Source: Monocercomonoides exilis
Lineage: Eukaryota; Preaxostyla; Oxymonadida; Polymastigidae
Length of the DNA stretch: 64,000 nt
Direction of reading: 5' to 3'
NCBI GenBank assembly: GCA_001643675.2
Contig: LSRY02000022.1
Span: forward strand, 506,001-570,000
Part shown: positions 34,600-46,339 of the stretch, in pieces
How the letters are laid out: the number at the start of each line of letters is the position of its first letter
Position numbering within the stretch: the first letter of the stretch is position 1
Made by a program: the position numbers and the translations under genes
Notes under the pieces: generated by a model
What the model was told of the DNA's origin: nothing
The model's database searches: none
Seen by the model: only the letters and a program-made list of their open reading frames with translations

Positions 34600-36245
34600 T
34601 TTCAACTGAAATAATAACTTTTCCCATTACAAACACTTTTTGATACGATCCTTCGTTCAGATGCCGCACAGCCTCGCTCAGCTTCTCACACGGGTCTTCC
34701 TTTCGCCCACAGTCCTTCTCGATCTTCCTGTTCTCTCCTGACACAAATATCCGCTCTGACTTGTAGAACACAATAAATGGCACCAAATCAATTGGCCCCT
34801 CGTTTTCTTTGTCCATCCCGAAGATCGCATGATCTCTGTCAAAGGCCAACTCGCTGAAGTCCATCTAAAACAGCACCTCGTTTATCTGATCAGCAGACGA
34901 TCGGCAGACAATGAAAAGATCCTTCGACACACTTGCTCTGTTCAAAGAAAACCGAATCAGCCGAAATTTGATTGGCAGCGCCTTCGCTTTCTCCGCAGAC
35001 TGTGCATCTGAATCTTCTGGATCGTCCAGGTAGCTCAATGCAATTGCGCCTCCTTTCCCTTCACTCGTTGAGCATGCACATGTCACAAAAGACGACAGAT
35101 TCGCCAGCACACTTCCTTCATTTGCCCAGCTGTCAGCCAGCCCACCCGCCTTCTACTTCATCCACACACAAAACGCCCCTCCCAACTGACACTCGCTGTT
35201 GCAGTCGCTGAATGTCGAGTTGTCCATCGCCAGCTCCACAGACAGCGCGCTCTCATAAGAAATGATCGATGCCTTCACATTTGTGCTGCGGATGAGATGC
35301 CACTGAAGATTCTCCAGTCTGATTTCGCTCGCTTCTTTTCCAGCTTTCGTTTCTTTGCCATTCCCTGATAAGACTGATTCCTCATCCCTCTTCTCTTCCG
35401 CATCGCCCACAGAAATAAACGATCCATCTGCAAAATTCAGAATATCAACAGAAAACGCACTTGCCACAAAATGTGCAGCGGGTGCTGCAAGTCGGATGGC
35501 TGATGTCACAAAGGAGAGCTCGGCCATTTTGGAATCTTCAATCGAAAGTGTTCCAGACGAAACATGGAAAAGCACAAAGGCAATGCCTTCTTCTGCAGTC
35601 TGCATCGCAAAGGAGTATTTGAAAAGTGTGGCTGTTCCTGCCTCAGTGAAAAGAAGTTCCTTTTGTTGCGTTTCGAAAAACGAAGGCAGGCAGAAGTTGA
35701 TGGAGGTGAAGGTGAGCAAAAGTTTGTTTGTGAGCACAGCCTCAGAAGGCTCAGAAAGAGATTGAATAGCTTTTCCAACAATGATTGTGCATTCATATGA
35801 GGAAGGCTCATCAGAAGAGGAAGAGGAAGAAGAAGAATAGCCAGGAGAAGAAGGAACAGCTGGACTTATTGAGCTGTTTGAAAGGGCGCATTCGTCTGAA
35901 ATGGCAGCACTTGTGTTGATTTTGATTTCTCTGAACTGAATTCCTTCTCTGAAATGCCCTCATCCCTTCCCAAAACGTCAGACAAGGCTCCTTTTCTGAT
36001 ACGCACCTGCGTATATCTCTTCCCCTCGATGACACAATAATAGAATTGTCAATGTGCTCAAACAGCAGCTTGTCCAGAGATATGCCTTCTGTAAAGTTCA
36101 CTTCATCTGCCCTAAAGAAAGCTGTTGTGTTTTTCCATTCAGTCCAACCAAACATCAACCTTCCAATGACAACTGAAAAAATCAAATCGGAGCTCAATAT
36201 GAACAAGTTTCTGAAAACAAATGCTTCTTTTTCGAAAAAAGACAA
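34600..36245 (-). pseudogene. beta-helix surface protein gene with in-frame stops
   Basis: Starting near MSFFEKEAFVFRNLFIL at 36245, the minus strand encodes IIVSSRGRDIRRCVSEKEPC (first VSxxGxDxxxCxxxxPC module). After a frame change it continues through FEIxxQ-type beta strands (35737-35153), FVTCACSTSEGKGGAIALSY, and a second module IFVSGENRKIEKDCGRKEDP followed by CEKLSEAVRHLNEGSYQKVF. From 35737 down to 34600 the frame is constant, but it is crossed by TAG at 35153-35155 and at 34865-34867. Two modules and their order fit the surface beta-helix family. The stops and the frame change near 35800 indicate a recently disabled copy, although an intron could explain the frame change. Confidence 0.55.
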
Positions 36246-36249
36246 AATC

Positions 36250-37165
36250 AGTTAAAGAAAAACCATAGATTAAATAATAACATCTCAGATTCAAAATCCA
36301 TCCTCTTCCTTTAAAAGTTGAACAAACGCAAACAATTCAAAATTCACTGACTTCCTCAGATCATTCGCCACAACAAACATATCTCTTCACTGTTGAACTA
36401 TCTCTCCTCCAAGACTTATCTCCGAAAATGGATATCTGTCATTGTTGTCTGTTGAACATGTCGAATAGATTCCTACACCACATCCTTCAGAACTGCTTCA
36501 GATGCTGTTCGCTGCTCCTTCATTCCTCATCTACAGCTGTCCATCTTCTGCTTTCTTCTCAAAAGATATCGCTCCTCCCTTTTTACATCCCTCTGTGTCA
36601 AGTTTTTGTAAGGCGCATCCAACAACATCGATTTCGAAGCTGTTCCAAAAAGGAAATATCATTAAGCATGGATTTGATGCTCAGCTGATAAAGCTGCAGA
36701 ATGAAGAGGCGTTCAGTAGATGAACTGCTGTTAACGAATCTCTTTTTTTAAATATTTTTACCGGTATTCGCTATTAAAATAATAAACTGGTCATTCAAAA
36801 ATTAAATAGATGTAATTTTGTGAAAGATTTTGGTCTCAAAATAAAACTGAGCTTCGATATCATCTAAGAATACAATGTTAATATTGATGTTACCTTTTTC
36901 ATTTCAATCAAATATTGAATTCTCAAAAAACTGTGCGCTTTTTGTTATTGCAATTTTTTGAAGTTTTTGAAGTTTGTGCATTCCTTTGTGCTCGAAATTC
37001 CCCGTGCGAAAGAAAAAACTCGATTGTGCAACTTTCTTTCGAAAACATATTGCAATATGTGAAAAAGTTACATATTTGTATTTCTCAAAATATTGCAACG
37101 ACAAAAATTATCATGTGAAAATCAAAAATGTGCAGGTTTAAAAAAAAATCAAAGAATAAAAAAAC
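36250..37165. other. no confident gene
   Basis: Short plus-strand frames at 36428-36723 and AT-rich DNA after 36730. Nothing recognisable. Confidence 0.4.
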
Positions 37166-37167
37166 AA

Positions 37168-37328
37168 AGTAAGTTAGAAAATATTAATGGGATAGATCAA
37201 AATTTGAAATAGAAAGTTTACAATAAAGCATTTTCGACAGAAAAAGCAAATTTTAAATAAATAATTGTAGCATTTTCTTTCGTGTACTATGAAAGAAATA
37301 TTTTTTATCGATGGTCCATATTCTTGGA
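37168..37328 (-). repeat. 155-bp repeat, copy B, at the end of the DIRS-type element
   Basis: Lies directly downstream of the tyrosine recombinase end of the retroelement, in the same orientation as its genes. It matches 29815-29972 in reverse complement. Probably the element's terminal sequence. Confidence 0.7.
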
Positions 37329-37329
37329 A

Positions 37330-40300
37330 CTTGTTCCATTTTGTATCTTGAACCAGTAACACGATGTAATACTCCTGGGCTACTCTCGAACCTGGCGCAC
37401 ATCTCGCGTACGCATTGATTGCCTTCCAAACTGCACCTTGTTGTCTTGCTCAATGTGTTATCACTGAATGTTTAATCGAGAACGCGGAAAATGTATCGGG
37501 TATTCCGTTTTCTCTCAGAATAGCTGTTAACTCTTCCTTAATTTTCTGCAAGTTAGCAGGTCTCCTCCCCTCTATGTCCAACCACACATGCTCATCCTCA
37601 AAAGTCGTCTTTGTGTAATCCATCCAGCGTTGGAGCGCTTCAACTGCTTCGACACGTGGGTTTGGATGTTTATTTATGATAATCTTAACCCTCTCTCCCC
37701 ATGATGTTTTTGTTTGCACTTGTGTGAGTATTGTATTCTGCTTGACTATCGTTGTCTCCTCATTCTTTCCAGTTCTGCAGGCCTTAAGGTTCCAAAAATC
37801 ATGGTGAGGATGAGGGCTCTCCTCTGGAGTGTTCATATATCTTTTGCGTCGTAGGTGCTTTCAGCCCATTTCATGATGATTGTTAAGTCCCACATTGATT
37901 TGTATCGCTTGCCCCTTCTCGGCTTCTCCCCAACATAGGTTTTTAGAAATATATCTGTATCTTTCATTTCACTCGCCTGATGAATCACTTTACTAGACAG
38001 GTTAGTATTTTAAAGAGATTCAGTGAACACTGCCATCATCCATTAGGCATCTTTGTTTATGAGGGGGTCAGTGTCGTCCATACTCTCTCTATCAAGGTAT
38101 TGTTTGAACCCTCCCAGCGATCTCCACGTGTCTCTTTCGCTCTATTGATTTCTAAGTATTGCTGCTGCTATGTCCTTTGCTCCAACGTCTTCTCCCCATG
38201 TTTTAAAAAAAGTTCCCTTCATGATATATTCTCTTCTTCAGTGTGAAGCTTGTAACATCTCCTGGCGGTAATTTCCAGCCTTCCCTTCTCATCCTGGCTC
38301 CTGGTATCATGCACTCCTGAAATGTCCCCAGTGTCTTTGTTGAATGCCCAAACTGCAGCAGGGGGGATCAGGTCTGCCCCTGCCAGGCTGGCAGAATCAG
38401 AATCGTCAGATCCTTCTGAGGCTCGTTCATTCTCTCTTTCAACACCCGTCCAATATTTCTCAAGAACGGATGGACTAGCACTATCTCGTTTCCTTGCATT
38501 TCTCTCCCTCTCTTCCTTCTCAGAGAGGATAGTCTCCAAGTACTTCCGCAGGGCACCGGCGTAATCGGTTCTGAAATTATATCTAGTGTTCTCGGCGCGA
38601 CTGTTTGCAATATCTCTGCGACTTTCTCCCCCTTCAGTGCATAGTCCGGCTATTTCGCCATCCGGGAGAGTGCATCTGCTTCCGTGTTCTGTTCTCCCCG
38701 GAGATGTTCCGTCCGTATTGTGATGTCCAGGCTGTGCAATTTCTTCTCCGATGCTCTCAGTGTTGGAATGAGCGATAGTGCTCCACTTTTCTTGTGAATC
38801 GTCCACTTCGTGGACATGTTGTCTGTCTTCAGACAAATATGGTCTATCTTCTGTTGTTGCAGTCATGCTCCCTTTCTCTCTAGTGTTCTCAACGCTGCTC
38901 TGGATTCCTTCTCATTGATCGCTAATGCACTCTATTTGGGGGGTCCAACTTCCGTGGACATATTTCTTCTCCTCTTTGTTCTCCCTCGATATTGTTAATA
39001 CTGCACCCCATCCCAGCTCTGAGGCGTACGTCGTTAGTACCGCCGGTCTGTTCCTTCTCTTTAGACTCCTTGGTCTGTTTTCTTGTAGGATCTTTTTCCA
39101 CTTTCAGTTCTTCTTTATCACCATGAATGTCTGGTTGAACCACTTCACCTCCGACTCCTGTTTGGGCTTCACCACTCCTTCCTTCAATTCCTCCTCCATA
39201 AAAGATAAATAATTCCTCGTCATCTCTGTCGTCCCCCGAAACTCCTGTCTGTGTTTTCTCTCCTCGAGAAAGATTGGGGACTGAGGGCTTTTCCATCGAG
39301 CTCTTATACCACGGCTTACTAGTTTGTCTCCCCCAATCTTCTTCCACTCGCTCAGCCCGTTCACGAGTTTCCCAGCCAGTGGCTCCTTCGGTAGACCAGT
39401 CGCAATACTCTCCTTCACTCCTGGCGTCTTGTGGCCAGACTGCATCTGTGTATTCTTTTCTCCTTCGAGAGTATCTACTATAGCTGTCTTCGAGCTCACC
39501 TCCAGGGCGCTCCCAATTGGGTGCTCGATAACAATCCCAGAAGCTCTCCAGACTCCCTTCTCGTTCACCTTCCCGGAGCTCCGATCGTTCTTCTGTCTTG
39601 TCCTGCGAAGAAATACGCAGTCTCCTTCTGTGTTCTCTCTCCATGTTTCCATCTCGTAGTCTCTCGAGATTTCTTGTTATATCATCTTCTCGCCATAGAA
39701 CAAGGTCATCGGATTTTTGATATTCTCGCAAACTCCCACAGGTTCCGTTCTTGTAACAATCTGCCGATTAAACGTGAATCCTTGTAGTATTGTCACTCCC
39801 TCGGAATTCGACAGCTTTCTGTCCATCTCTGTCTCGCGGCAAAGAACGGCTCTCTCTTCTCTCTCTACTCTCTCTCCCCTCTTCGTCGCCACTCCTGTGC
39901 CAAATTGGTTGTCCTGATTGTAAACTCTACAGCTGTTCCCCTTTGAGTTCTTGGGGGAGCTGGGGGTAATAATCCAGTGATAGGGACTGGCCTCACAGCG
40001 ATGGTTGGGGCAAGCTGTGCCTGAAACTGGGGAGTTCTCTTCTTTCCCCTGAAATCTGTGAAGCTCCTGTCGTACCACCTTCTCTGGAGCTGTCTGTATA
40101 CGAATCCCTGGGTGCTTCTTCCTAAACTGTATCTTCTCAGAGGTCCACTTCTGGCCATTGCAAGGCCGAACCCTGCCGAGGAGTCGTGAGATGCACAGCA
40201 TACTGTTGCATCTCCCTCTGCTCGAAAAAAGCCGGTGCTATCAACCAACTTTCTTAGATTCACTGGCACCTCCTTGGACATTCCACCTTCTAAAAAGCCT

Positions 40301-40808
40301 TTCGCGCTCTCCCAACCCGATTGGGGTATAACTTTCAGTAGGTTAATTCTGCTGATACAGTCGGAGATAAGCGCATAGGCGCAAAACAGTCCCCTAAGTC
40401 GCTCCTTCTCCTCTTCCATGATGTGAGTCTTTTTCAATTCCTTTAATGTGAAGGTCGCAATCGCTTTCGCTGCTTCGAAGCCCGATTCGAGAGCCGGTTG
40501 GAGGAGCTCGATTGCTCGACTCGCTTCCGGTGAGTCTCTTCTCCACTTTGTTGTGATGGCTATTCTGACCAGCGCATTCCAACTTGAGTCCGTGTGTCCC
40601 GTGAAAAATTCCTTAGTCGTTCCCTCTTCACTTTTCTCATTGGCAGCATCCCCGTAGCTCCGGACTGACTTGGCCATGCTTGGCTTCTGGTGATTTCTTC
40701 GATCATGTTTTCTACCCTTGAAAGCCTGTGAATAAGATCATATCCTCTGTCCTCGCCGTCGCTATTTGGCGCTCTAACAGTATCTTGAGTCATTCTTCCT
40801 GCGGACAA
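37330..40808 (-). mobile_element. decayed DIRS-type (tyrosine recombinase) retrotransposon
   Basis: Read on the minus strand the order is: a gag-like region with a frameshift (40808-39865; MSAGRMTQDTVRAPNSDGED then MAKSVRSYGDAANEKSEEGT); the start of reverse transcriptase (39652-39104; LAGKLVNGLSEWKKIGGDKL, then RNYLSFMEEELKEGVVKPKQ and FNQTFMVIKKN); an RNase H module in another frame (about 39040-38640; ASELGWGAVLTI, GSWTPQIECIS, KTDNMSTKWTIHKKSG, HLRGEQNTEADALSRMAK); and a tyrosine recombinase (37836-37340; FSAFSIKHSVITH, then after a frameshift YARCAPGSRVAQEYYI). That order and the recombinase identify the DIRS order. The RT palm with its YxDD motif is missing: RNase H starts only about 25 codons after FMVIKKN. 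The expected ARH of the recombinase reads ARC. The element is dead. It differs from its neighbours by higher GC content. Confidence 0.8.
37340..37836 (-). pseudogene. tyrosine recombinase of the DIRS-type element, frameshifted
   Basis: MNTPEESPHPHHDFWNLKAC leads into WMDYTKTTFEDEHVWLDIEG, then GIPDTFSAFSIKHSVITH (box II type) in one frame and YARCAPGSRVAQEYYI in the next, where the final Tyr would be the nucleophile. A frameshift near 37455 separates the two. The His-to-Cys change in the ARH motif would also impair catalysis. Confidence 0.65.
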
Positions 40809-40863
40809 TGGAATGCAAAGAAGTTAAATTGTAGGAGAAGTTTGATCTAAAACCACCCACACT

Positions 40864-41318
40864 TTAAAAATAATACTCATTATTGAGGAGCAAACCTGCT
40901 CCTTGCGTTTGTTGATTCGCTCTATTGCGAATTATCATCTTCAATCTCCTGTTCAACAAAGATCTATCAAAATACGACATCACAAAATCATTCTTCATTT
41001 TGCATCTGCAAATGTGCTTCAACAACATCACTGCGCTTTCTTTTCGCATTTCGTGATCTCCAATCATTTTGCTCACAATGTTCAACGGAGCTATTTTCAA
41101 AACAAATTCCATTTCTTTTTCATTCATCTTGTCCAACAATCCATTCATTTCCCCTATTTTCCGTTTTTGCTCATCTTCTGTGAGATTTGAAAGCTCGAGG
41201 AGCAATTCTGCAATGAAATGTTTTTCCATTGATGAATTCCCAATTTCAAAAAGAAAGTCAAACTTGTGAAAGTTTCTCGACGAATCTTTTTTTGAATCTC
41301 ATTGTCAGCTGCACTCAT
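40864..41318 (-). pseudogene. helical-family (EEMNEMIDGMN) gene truncated at the DIRS insertion
   Basis: Exon 1 (41318-41264, MSAADNEIQKKIRRETFT) joins through a 56-nt GTTTGA...TTGCAG intron to exon 2, LLLELSNLTEDEQKRKIGEM, NGLLDKMNEKEMEFVLKI and LLKHICRCKMKNDFVMSYFD, which is clearly related to 47785-49153. Homology stops near RRLKMIIRN, after which unrelated codons lead into the retroelement about 60 nt away. The missing C-terminal three quarters were probably removed by the insertion. The family looks all-helical and armadillo-like, is expanded in oxymonads, and has no known function. Confidence 0.6.
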
Positions 41319-41319
41319 T

Positions 41320-42137
41320 CAGTTTATTATATATTCTGAATGTTTTTGAAAGCATCAAAGTTTTGATAAACAAGATAATCAGCAAATACAAACATCTTTA
41401 TTAATCGATAAGTATTGTGAGAATAACCACAAATCAAACGAATTTGTTCGATCAAAATTTCTTGTTGATAGAAAAAGGATAGACAAAATTCTCTTAATGT
41501 GCTCAAGCTGGAAGATCAAGCAAATTCTTTTTTCTCTCTAGTGATCGATCTTATTATAAAAATATTTCCATTGTTTTTCTTGCATTTGAAAAGATCTCTT
41601 TTCAGAACTTTGACTTTCCATTGAACGATATCAAAACGTTGTGTATCCATTCAAGAATATCACAAAAGATATGTTATTGCTCTGAAGAAAGAAAAATATA
41701 ATTTTCTTTTTAAAAAAATAATGAAATGATGTTTAAAAAAAATTTATAAAATTTCAAAAAAAATTATTGAGAAACATTGCAAAAAATGCATTATCACTCA
41801 GACAACGCAGCATTCAAATTTTAAGCATTTCTTTTAATATTTCACAAAATTACAAGCAGAAATCACCAAAGCACAAATTTTTTGGAAAGAATATTAAAAT
41901 TGAATTTCTTTTCTGTAAAAACATTTTTTTTCCCCACTGATATAAAAGAAACAAATTCTTTGAATAATCTTCTCAAACCAAATATTTTGATGGATTTTTG
42001 AAAGGAAAAAAGAATCTTTTTATTTTTTCAACAATCTCAAAATGTTGAAACATCCAAATTTCATGTTTCATAATTATTCTCTCTCTTTCCTTTTCTCTTT
42101 CTCTTTCTCTCCTTCATCCACATTTGATGCAACCATC
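41320..42137. other. AT-rich spacer, no gene seen
   Basis: Poly-A and poly-T rich DNA without frames of note. The last 100 bases become pyrimidine-rich as the next gene's 3' end approaches. Confidence 0.5.
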
Positions 42138-45137
42138 TCAACCGTATTCCACATCCATCCTTCCTCCTCCTCCTTCTCCTTTTTCTCGTTCTCCTCCTTC
42201 TCCTTCTCCTTCTCCCTCCATCATCATCTCATCCGCATCCATCCCCATCATCATCCTCATCTTCATCTTCATGTTCATGTTCATATTCATATTCATCGTC
42301 ATCTTCATCAAACTCCCTTCTCTCCCTTTCCTCCTCCTCTGCTCCATCTTCCTCCTCTCGCTCATCTGCGCCCTCAGCTGCTGCTGCTGCCTCCTTTCTT
42401 CCTCCTCCATCGCCTTCATCATCGCCACATACTCTTCATCCACTTCCACCATCTCGCTCGCCACCTCATCAAAGGGTGTGACATAATCATTCATGATCCG
42501 AACACACACTTTGTTGATTTTCCCCAACAGTGCCACAACTTGCCCTTCTTTCTCCTTTCTTCCTGTGCTCATCCTATTCAGCGTGTCTGTTGCTGACATC
42601 CCCACATTCTGCACTTCATAATACAACTCTTCTGTTTCCAGATCAACCAGCACCTCGTTGTCCAGCAAAAGCTCCTTCCTCAGCTCTGAATCTTCGTCTT
42701 CGCCTTCATCATCATCTTCTTCTTCTTCATTGCTATCATCATCATCCTCATCATCTTTTTCTTTATCATTATCTTCCATTTCTCCTCCTCCTCCTCTCCC
42801 CTTCCCATTCCTCCTCTCCCTCCTCCTCCTCCTCGCCTCCTTCTCCCCCGCTGCCATCATCCTCTCCAGAAACGTCACCGCCATCAGCGTCGTCTTCAGC
42901 ATCAGCCTGCTCTTCCTCCTCGCCAGCATCGCACACACATTCACATGCGCCTTCCACTTCATCAGCACTCGTTTATGCGAAAGAGGGCCACACGAGATAT
43001 TCATCAGCGTGATGATCGTCTCGTGCACATAGTTCGCTGAAAATGAGGGGGATAGCAGCTGCTTCAGCAAAAAGGGCACGATCGAGGTGTTCAAGACGGA
43101 TTCTGTCTGCTCGTTGGTTCCGCCGGTGATGTTGCTGACACCCAAAAGCGCTCGCTCGAAGGCGTGCCGGCGGAACAAAGCGAGGGTGGAAGGTTTCGGC
43201 TTGGGGAAGGAGGATAAAGTGAAGGAGGAAGGGAAAGGGGTGGATGGATATGAAGAAGAAATGGAAGAAGAAGAAGAAGATTGGAATTCTTCATCATTCA
43301 TATTCCTCAATCTCACATACCCACCACCACCACCACTTCCTCCTCCTCCTTCTCCTCCCTTCTTCTTTGCCTCCCTTTCATAATAATCTGAAGCCTGCTT
43401 CAGGATGAAACCAGGAGGTTGCCTGTCAAACGGCCGAGCTGTCGGATTCAGTGCGATTTGGAAGATTTTCACGCCTCCTGCTTTGATAACAGCGTCTGTG
43501 TGTGAGTCCTCCTGTGTGGAGGTGAAGCTGGAGAGGAGGGTGACGCAGCTCTCGAAGATGGCTGAGTGGAGGGTGGAGGAGGCGCGGGACACGAGGAGAG
43601 AGGGGACGTTGTAGCGGCAGAGGATCTGGCGGTGGTGTTAAAATAAAGAGAAAAAAATTTTATTCATAAAATAAATAAATAAAAAATAAAAGAGATGAAA
43701 AAAACTATAAACTCATAAAATTTTAATTGTAACTGTGATTAAAGCTATATTTGACATAACCACGTTTCTCCATTTCTCATCTCATAATAAATATATATAT
43801 GAATGTAAATATGTATCATTCATTCATTTATTCAGATTCATTCACATTCATCAACTCTCACATTCACACACTTCGATCGTCTCCATCTTCCTCTCAGCGA
43901 AGGCGACGAGGCATTTCAAGGTGTTTCTGAGAAGTGTGGGGTCGATGCAGACACGAAGAATAGTGCAGAGAGAAGGGATGGTTGAAGAAAGACGATGAAG
44001 AATGGTGAAATTGGAGGAGGAGGAAGAGGAGGAAGAAGAAGAGAAGAGGGGAGAAAGAGGAAAAGGAGAAAGAGAAGAAGAGGAGGAGGAAGAAGAGGGA
44101 GAAGAAGAAGAAGAACTTGCAGTTTTTGAAGCAACGCTGCTTAAAAAAGCAGGAGGTGAAAGATCAGACAACAAATTCTGAGGAGAAGAAGAGGTTGTTT
44201 GCGAAAAAGAATTCAAAATCTGCTTCAAACCAACAAAATTTGAGTGTGAAAGAATCAAAATGTCTTCGCCAGGAATGAAAAATGACACGTCTTCACAGCC
44301 AATCCACTCGAAAAGATCGGATTCTGCTTCAATTTCTTCTTCTTCTTCTAATTCTTCTAAATCTTTTTTTTCTATTGCAACTTCTTCTTCATTGGATTTA
44401 GTGGTTTGGGGGTTTATTTCTCTTTCTCTTTCTCTTTGTTTTTTGCTTTGATTCAAATTAAATGAAGAAGAAGAAGAAGAAGAAGAAGAATTATTTGACT
44501 TTGTATTTTTTCCAAAACAATTTCTTTTTGATGTTTGATTTGAAGCAATTGACTGAATAAATCTGTTTAATTTCAAAGTTGTTTCGATTTTGCTTGTGAG
44601 TTCAGCGGGCAAAGGAGAAAAAGATGAAGAAGAGAAGGTTTGAGAAGAAAGAGTAATATGAGGAGATGAAGAAGAGGAAGAAGAGGGAGAAGAAGAAGAA
44701 GAGGAAGAAGAAGAAGAAGAAAAAGATGATGATGATGATGATGATGATGATGAAGTGGAAGAATGGCGAAGAGGAGAAGGTTTTGTGATCTGAGAAGAAG
44801 AAGAGGAGGAGGATGATGAAGAAGAGGAAGACGAAGAATTTGATTTTTGTTGCGGAGATGAAGAAGAATTAGAAGAAGAGGAAGAGGAAGAAGAAGAATT
44901 CATTTGTGATGTGTAAGCTATCCATTTTTCCTTCTGAGAAAGAAGAGGAGCATCAAAAGGCCAAGAAGAAGAAGGGGTGAAGAGAGGAAGAGGAGAAAGA
45001 GAAGAAGAAGAAGAAAGAAGAAGAAGAGGAGGAGGAGGAGGCGAAGGAGGTTTCGATTGATTTTGAGGTGGAGAAGAAGTGGAAGAAAAATATAACGAAG
45101 AGGGAGAAGACGAATAACAATAATAATAAATCGAAGA
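42138..45137 (-). CDS. large Ser-rich armadillo-like protein
   Basis: Two exons are clear. The first is open from about 45137 to 43872. It encodes Pro/Ser-rich sequence, LFTPSSSWPFDAPLLSQKEK, a long poly-Ser region, an acidic segment, and helical stretches LPAELTSKIETTLKLNRFIQ and TLLRNTLKCLVAFAERKMET. A GTGTGT...CAG intron of 246 nt (43626-43871) joins in phase to ILCRYNVPSLLVSRASSTLH, then SAIFESCVTLLSSFTSTQ, ALFRRHAFERALLGVSNITG and HETIITLMNISCGPLSHKRV, which look like armadillo/HEAT helices. The C-terminal part is Asp/Glu-rich, then Met/Lys-rich, then Gly/Glu-rich, ending MDVEYG. Likely a cytosolic or nuclear scaffold. The start lies upstream of the open frame (a TAA at 45138-45140) or is the ATG before NSSSSSSSSS at 44903. 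No specific family was recognised. Confidence 0.65.
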
Positions 45138-45139
45138 AG

Positions 45140-46339
45140 ATGTTGATTATGATACGGAATTAAAAAGAATTGAATTTTTCCCAGCGAGATGCTGTTTCTT
45201 GGTTGATAGAAATATGTAAATACGTTTTGTTCATTTTTCTCTTTATCTTTTTCAATTCAATTTTCCTTTATTTCTTCCTTTTCCTCATTTCCATTCATCT
45301 TTTTCCTTCTTTCTTCCTCTTTGACATTTCAATCTTTTTTTCATCTCTCTTTTCTCTGTCAAAAATCTGTCCCTCTTTGCACAAATAATCTTATTAAATA
45401 CAACTTCTTTCTCGTTTTCCTTCTTCTCCCTTTCCTTCTGCCTTCGCTTCTTCTTCTGATATCCTCAAAATCTCATAAGTTAATGTCCAAGCAACGCATC
45501 CTGAGAATTAGTGGCAAGGGAGAAATATACTTCATCGCTTGATTTTCCGAGTGTGGCTTTGTTTTAATAATGTTTTTTCTTCTTATCATCTTTTTTTTAT
45601 TTTTCTCCATGAAAATTCTCCCATTCCGTTAATCTTTTTAAGTGTTTGTAGTCTAAAATATATTCGATCATTTTCCTCTTCTTTTCTTTAAGAAGGCCTC
45701 GAAGCATTCTTGTTCTTCTTCCCTTTTTCTCTTCACCTTTCTTTCTTTATATTTCTCGAAAGCCATCCTGTTTTCTTCTTGCCAAGTTTTTCTTTCATTG
45801 CAATCGAATTATCTTTCTTTCTTCTCTTTCCCTCTTATTCCAACTTTGCTCTCTCTTTTCCCTTCTGCATCTCATTCATTCATTCTTTATTTTCTCCCTT
45901 TCCCTCCTTCAAATTCCATTCTATCGCTTTCTCTCCTTCTTTCTCCAAAGGCATTATTCTCTTCCCCAATATTACCAGTTCCTCCCACTTTCTTCTCTTT
46001 CCTCGTGATGTTGAACATCTTTTCCTTGAATAATCCATTGAAAAGAAAATAACGTATTTCTCTTTCCTAATAGCTTGTTTCCTCGTTCTCTCTTCTCTTT
46101 TTTCTTCTTCAAATCCACTTTTCTTCTTCACACGGATTTTTCCTTGTTTTCAAATCCATCGTTGCACCTTCACTCATTACTCTTCTCCACTTTGAAGTTC
46201 TCCATTATTAATTCAAACTCAAATCTTATTTATTTCCAAAAGACATTCACATTTCATCCAATTCCGTATATTTCATCTGCAGAATGAGTCGTATTATGAA
46301 AGCATCAAAATGGCTGTTCCTATCAAACATTTTTTTTTG
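45140..46339. other. pyrimidine-rich upstream region, no confident gene
   Basis: The plus strand is C/T-rich from 45240 to 46270, with several overlapping open frames rich in Phe, Ser and Leu. The pattern reflects base composition. No conserved partner or motif. Confidence 0.4.

Noticed and set aside
42042-43032. Ser/His/Leu-rich plus-strand ORFs
   Set aside because: Antisense shadows of the Asp/Glu- and Met-rich C-terminal part of the armadillo-like gene.
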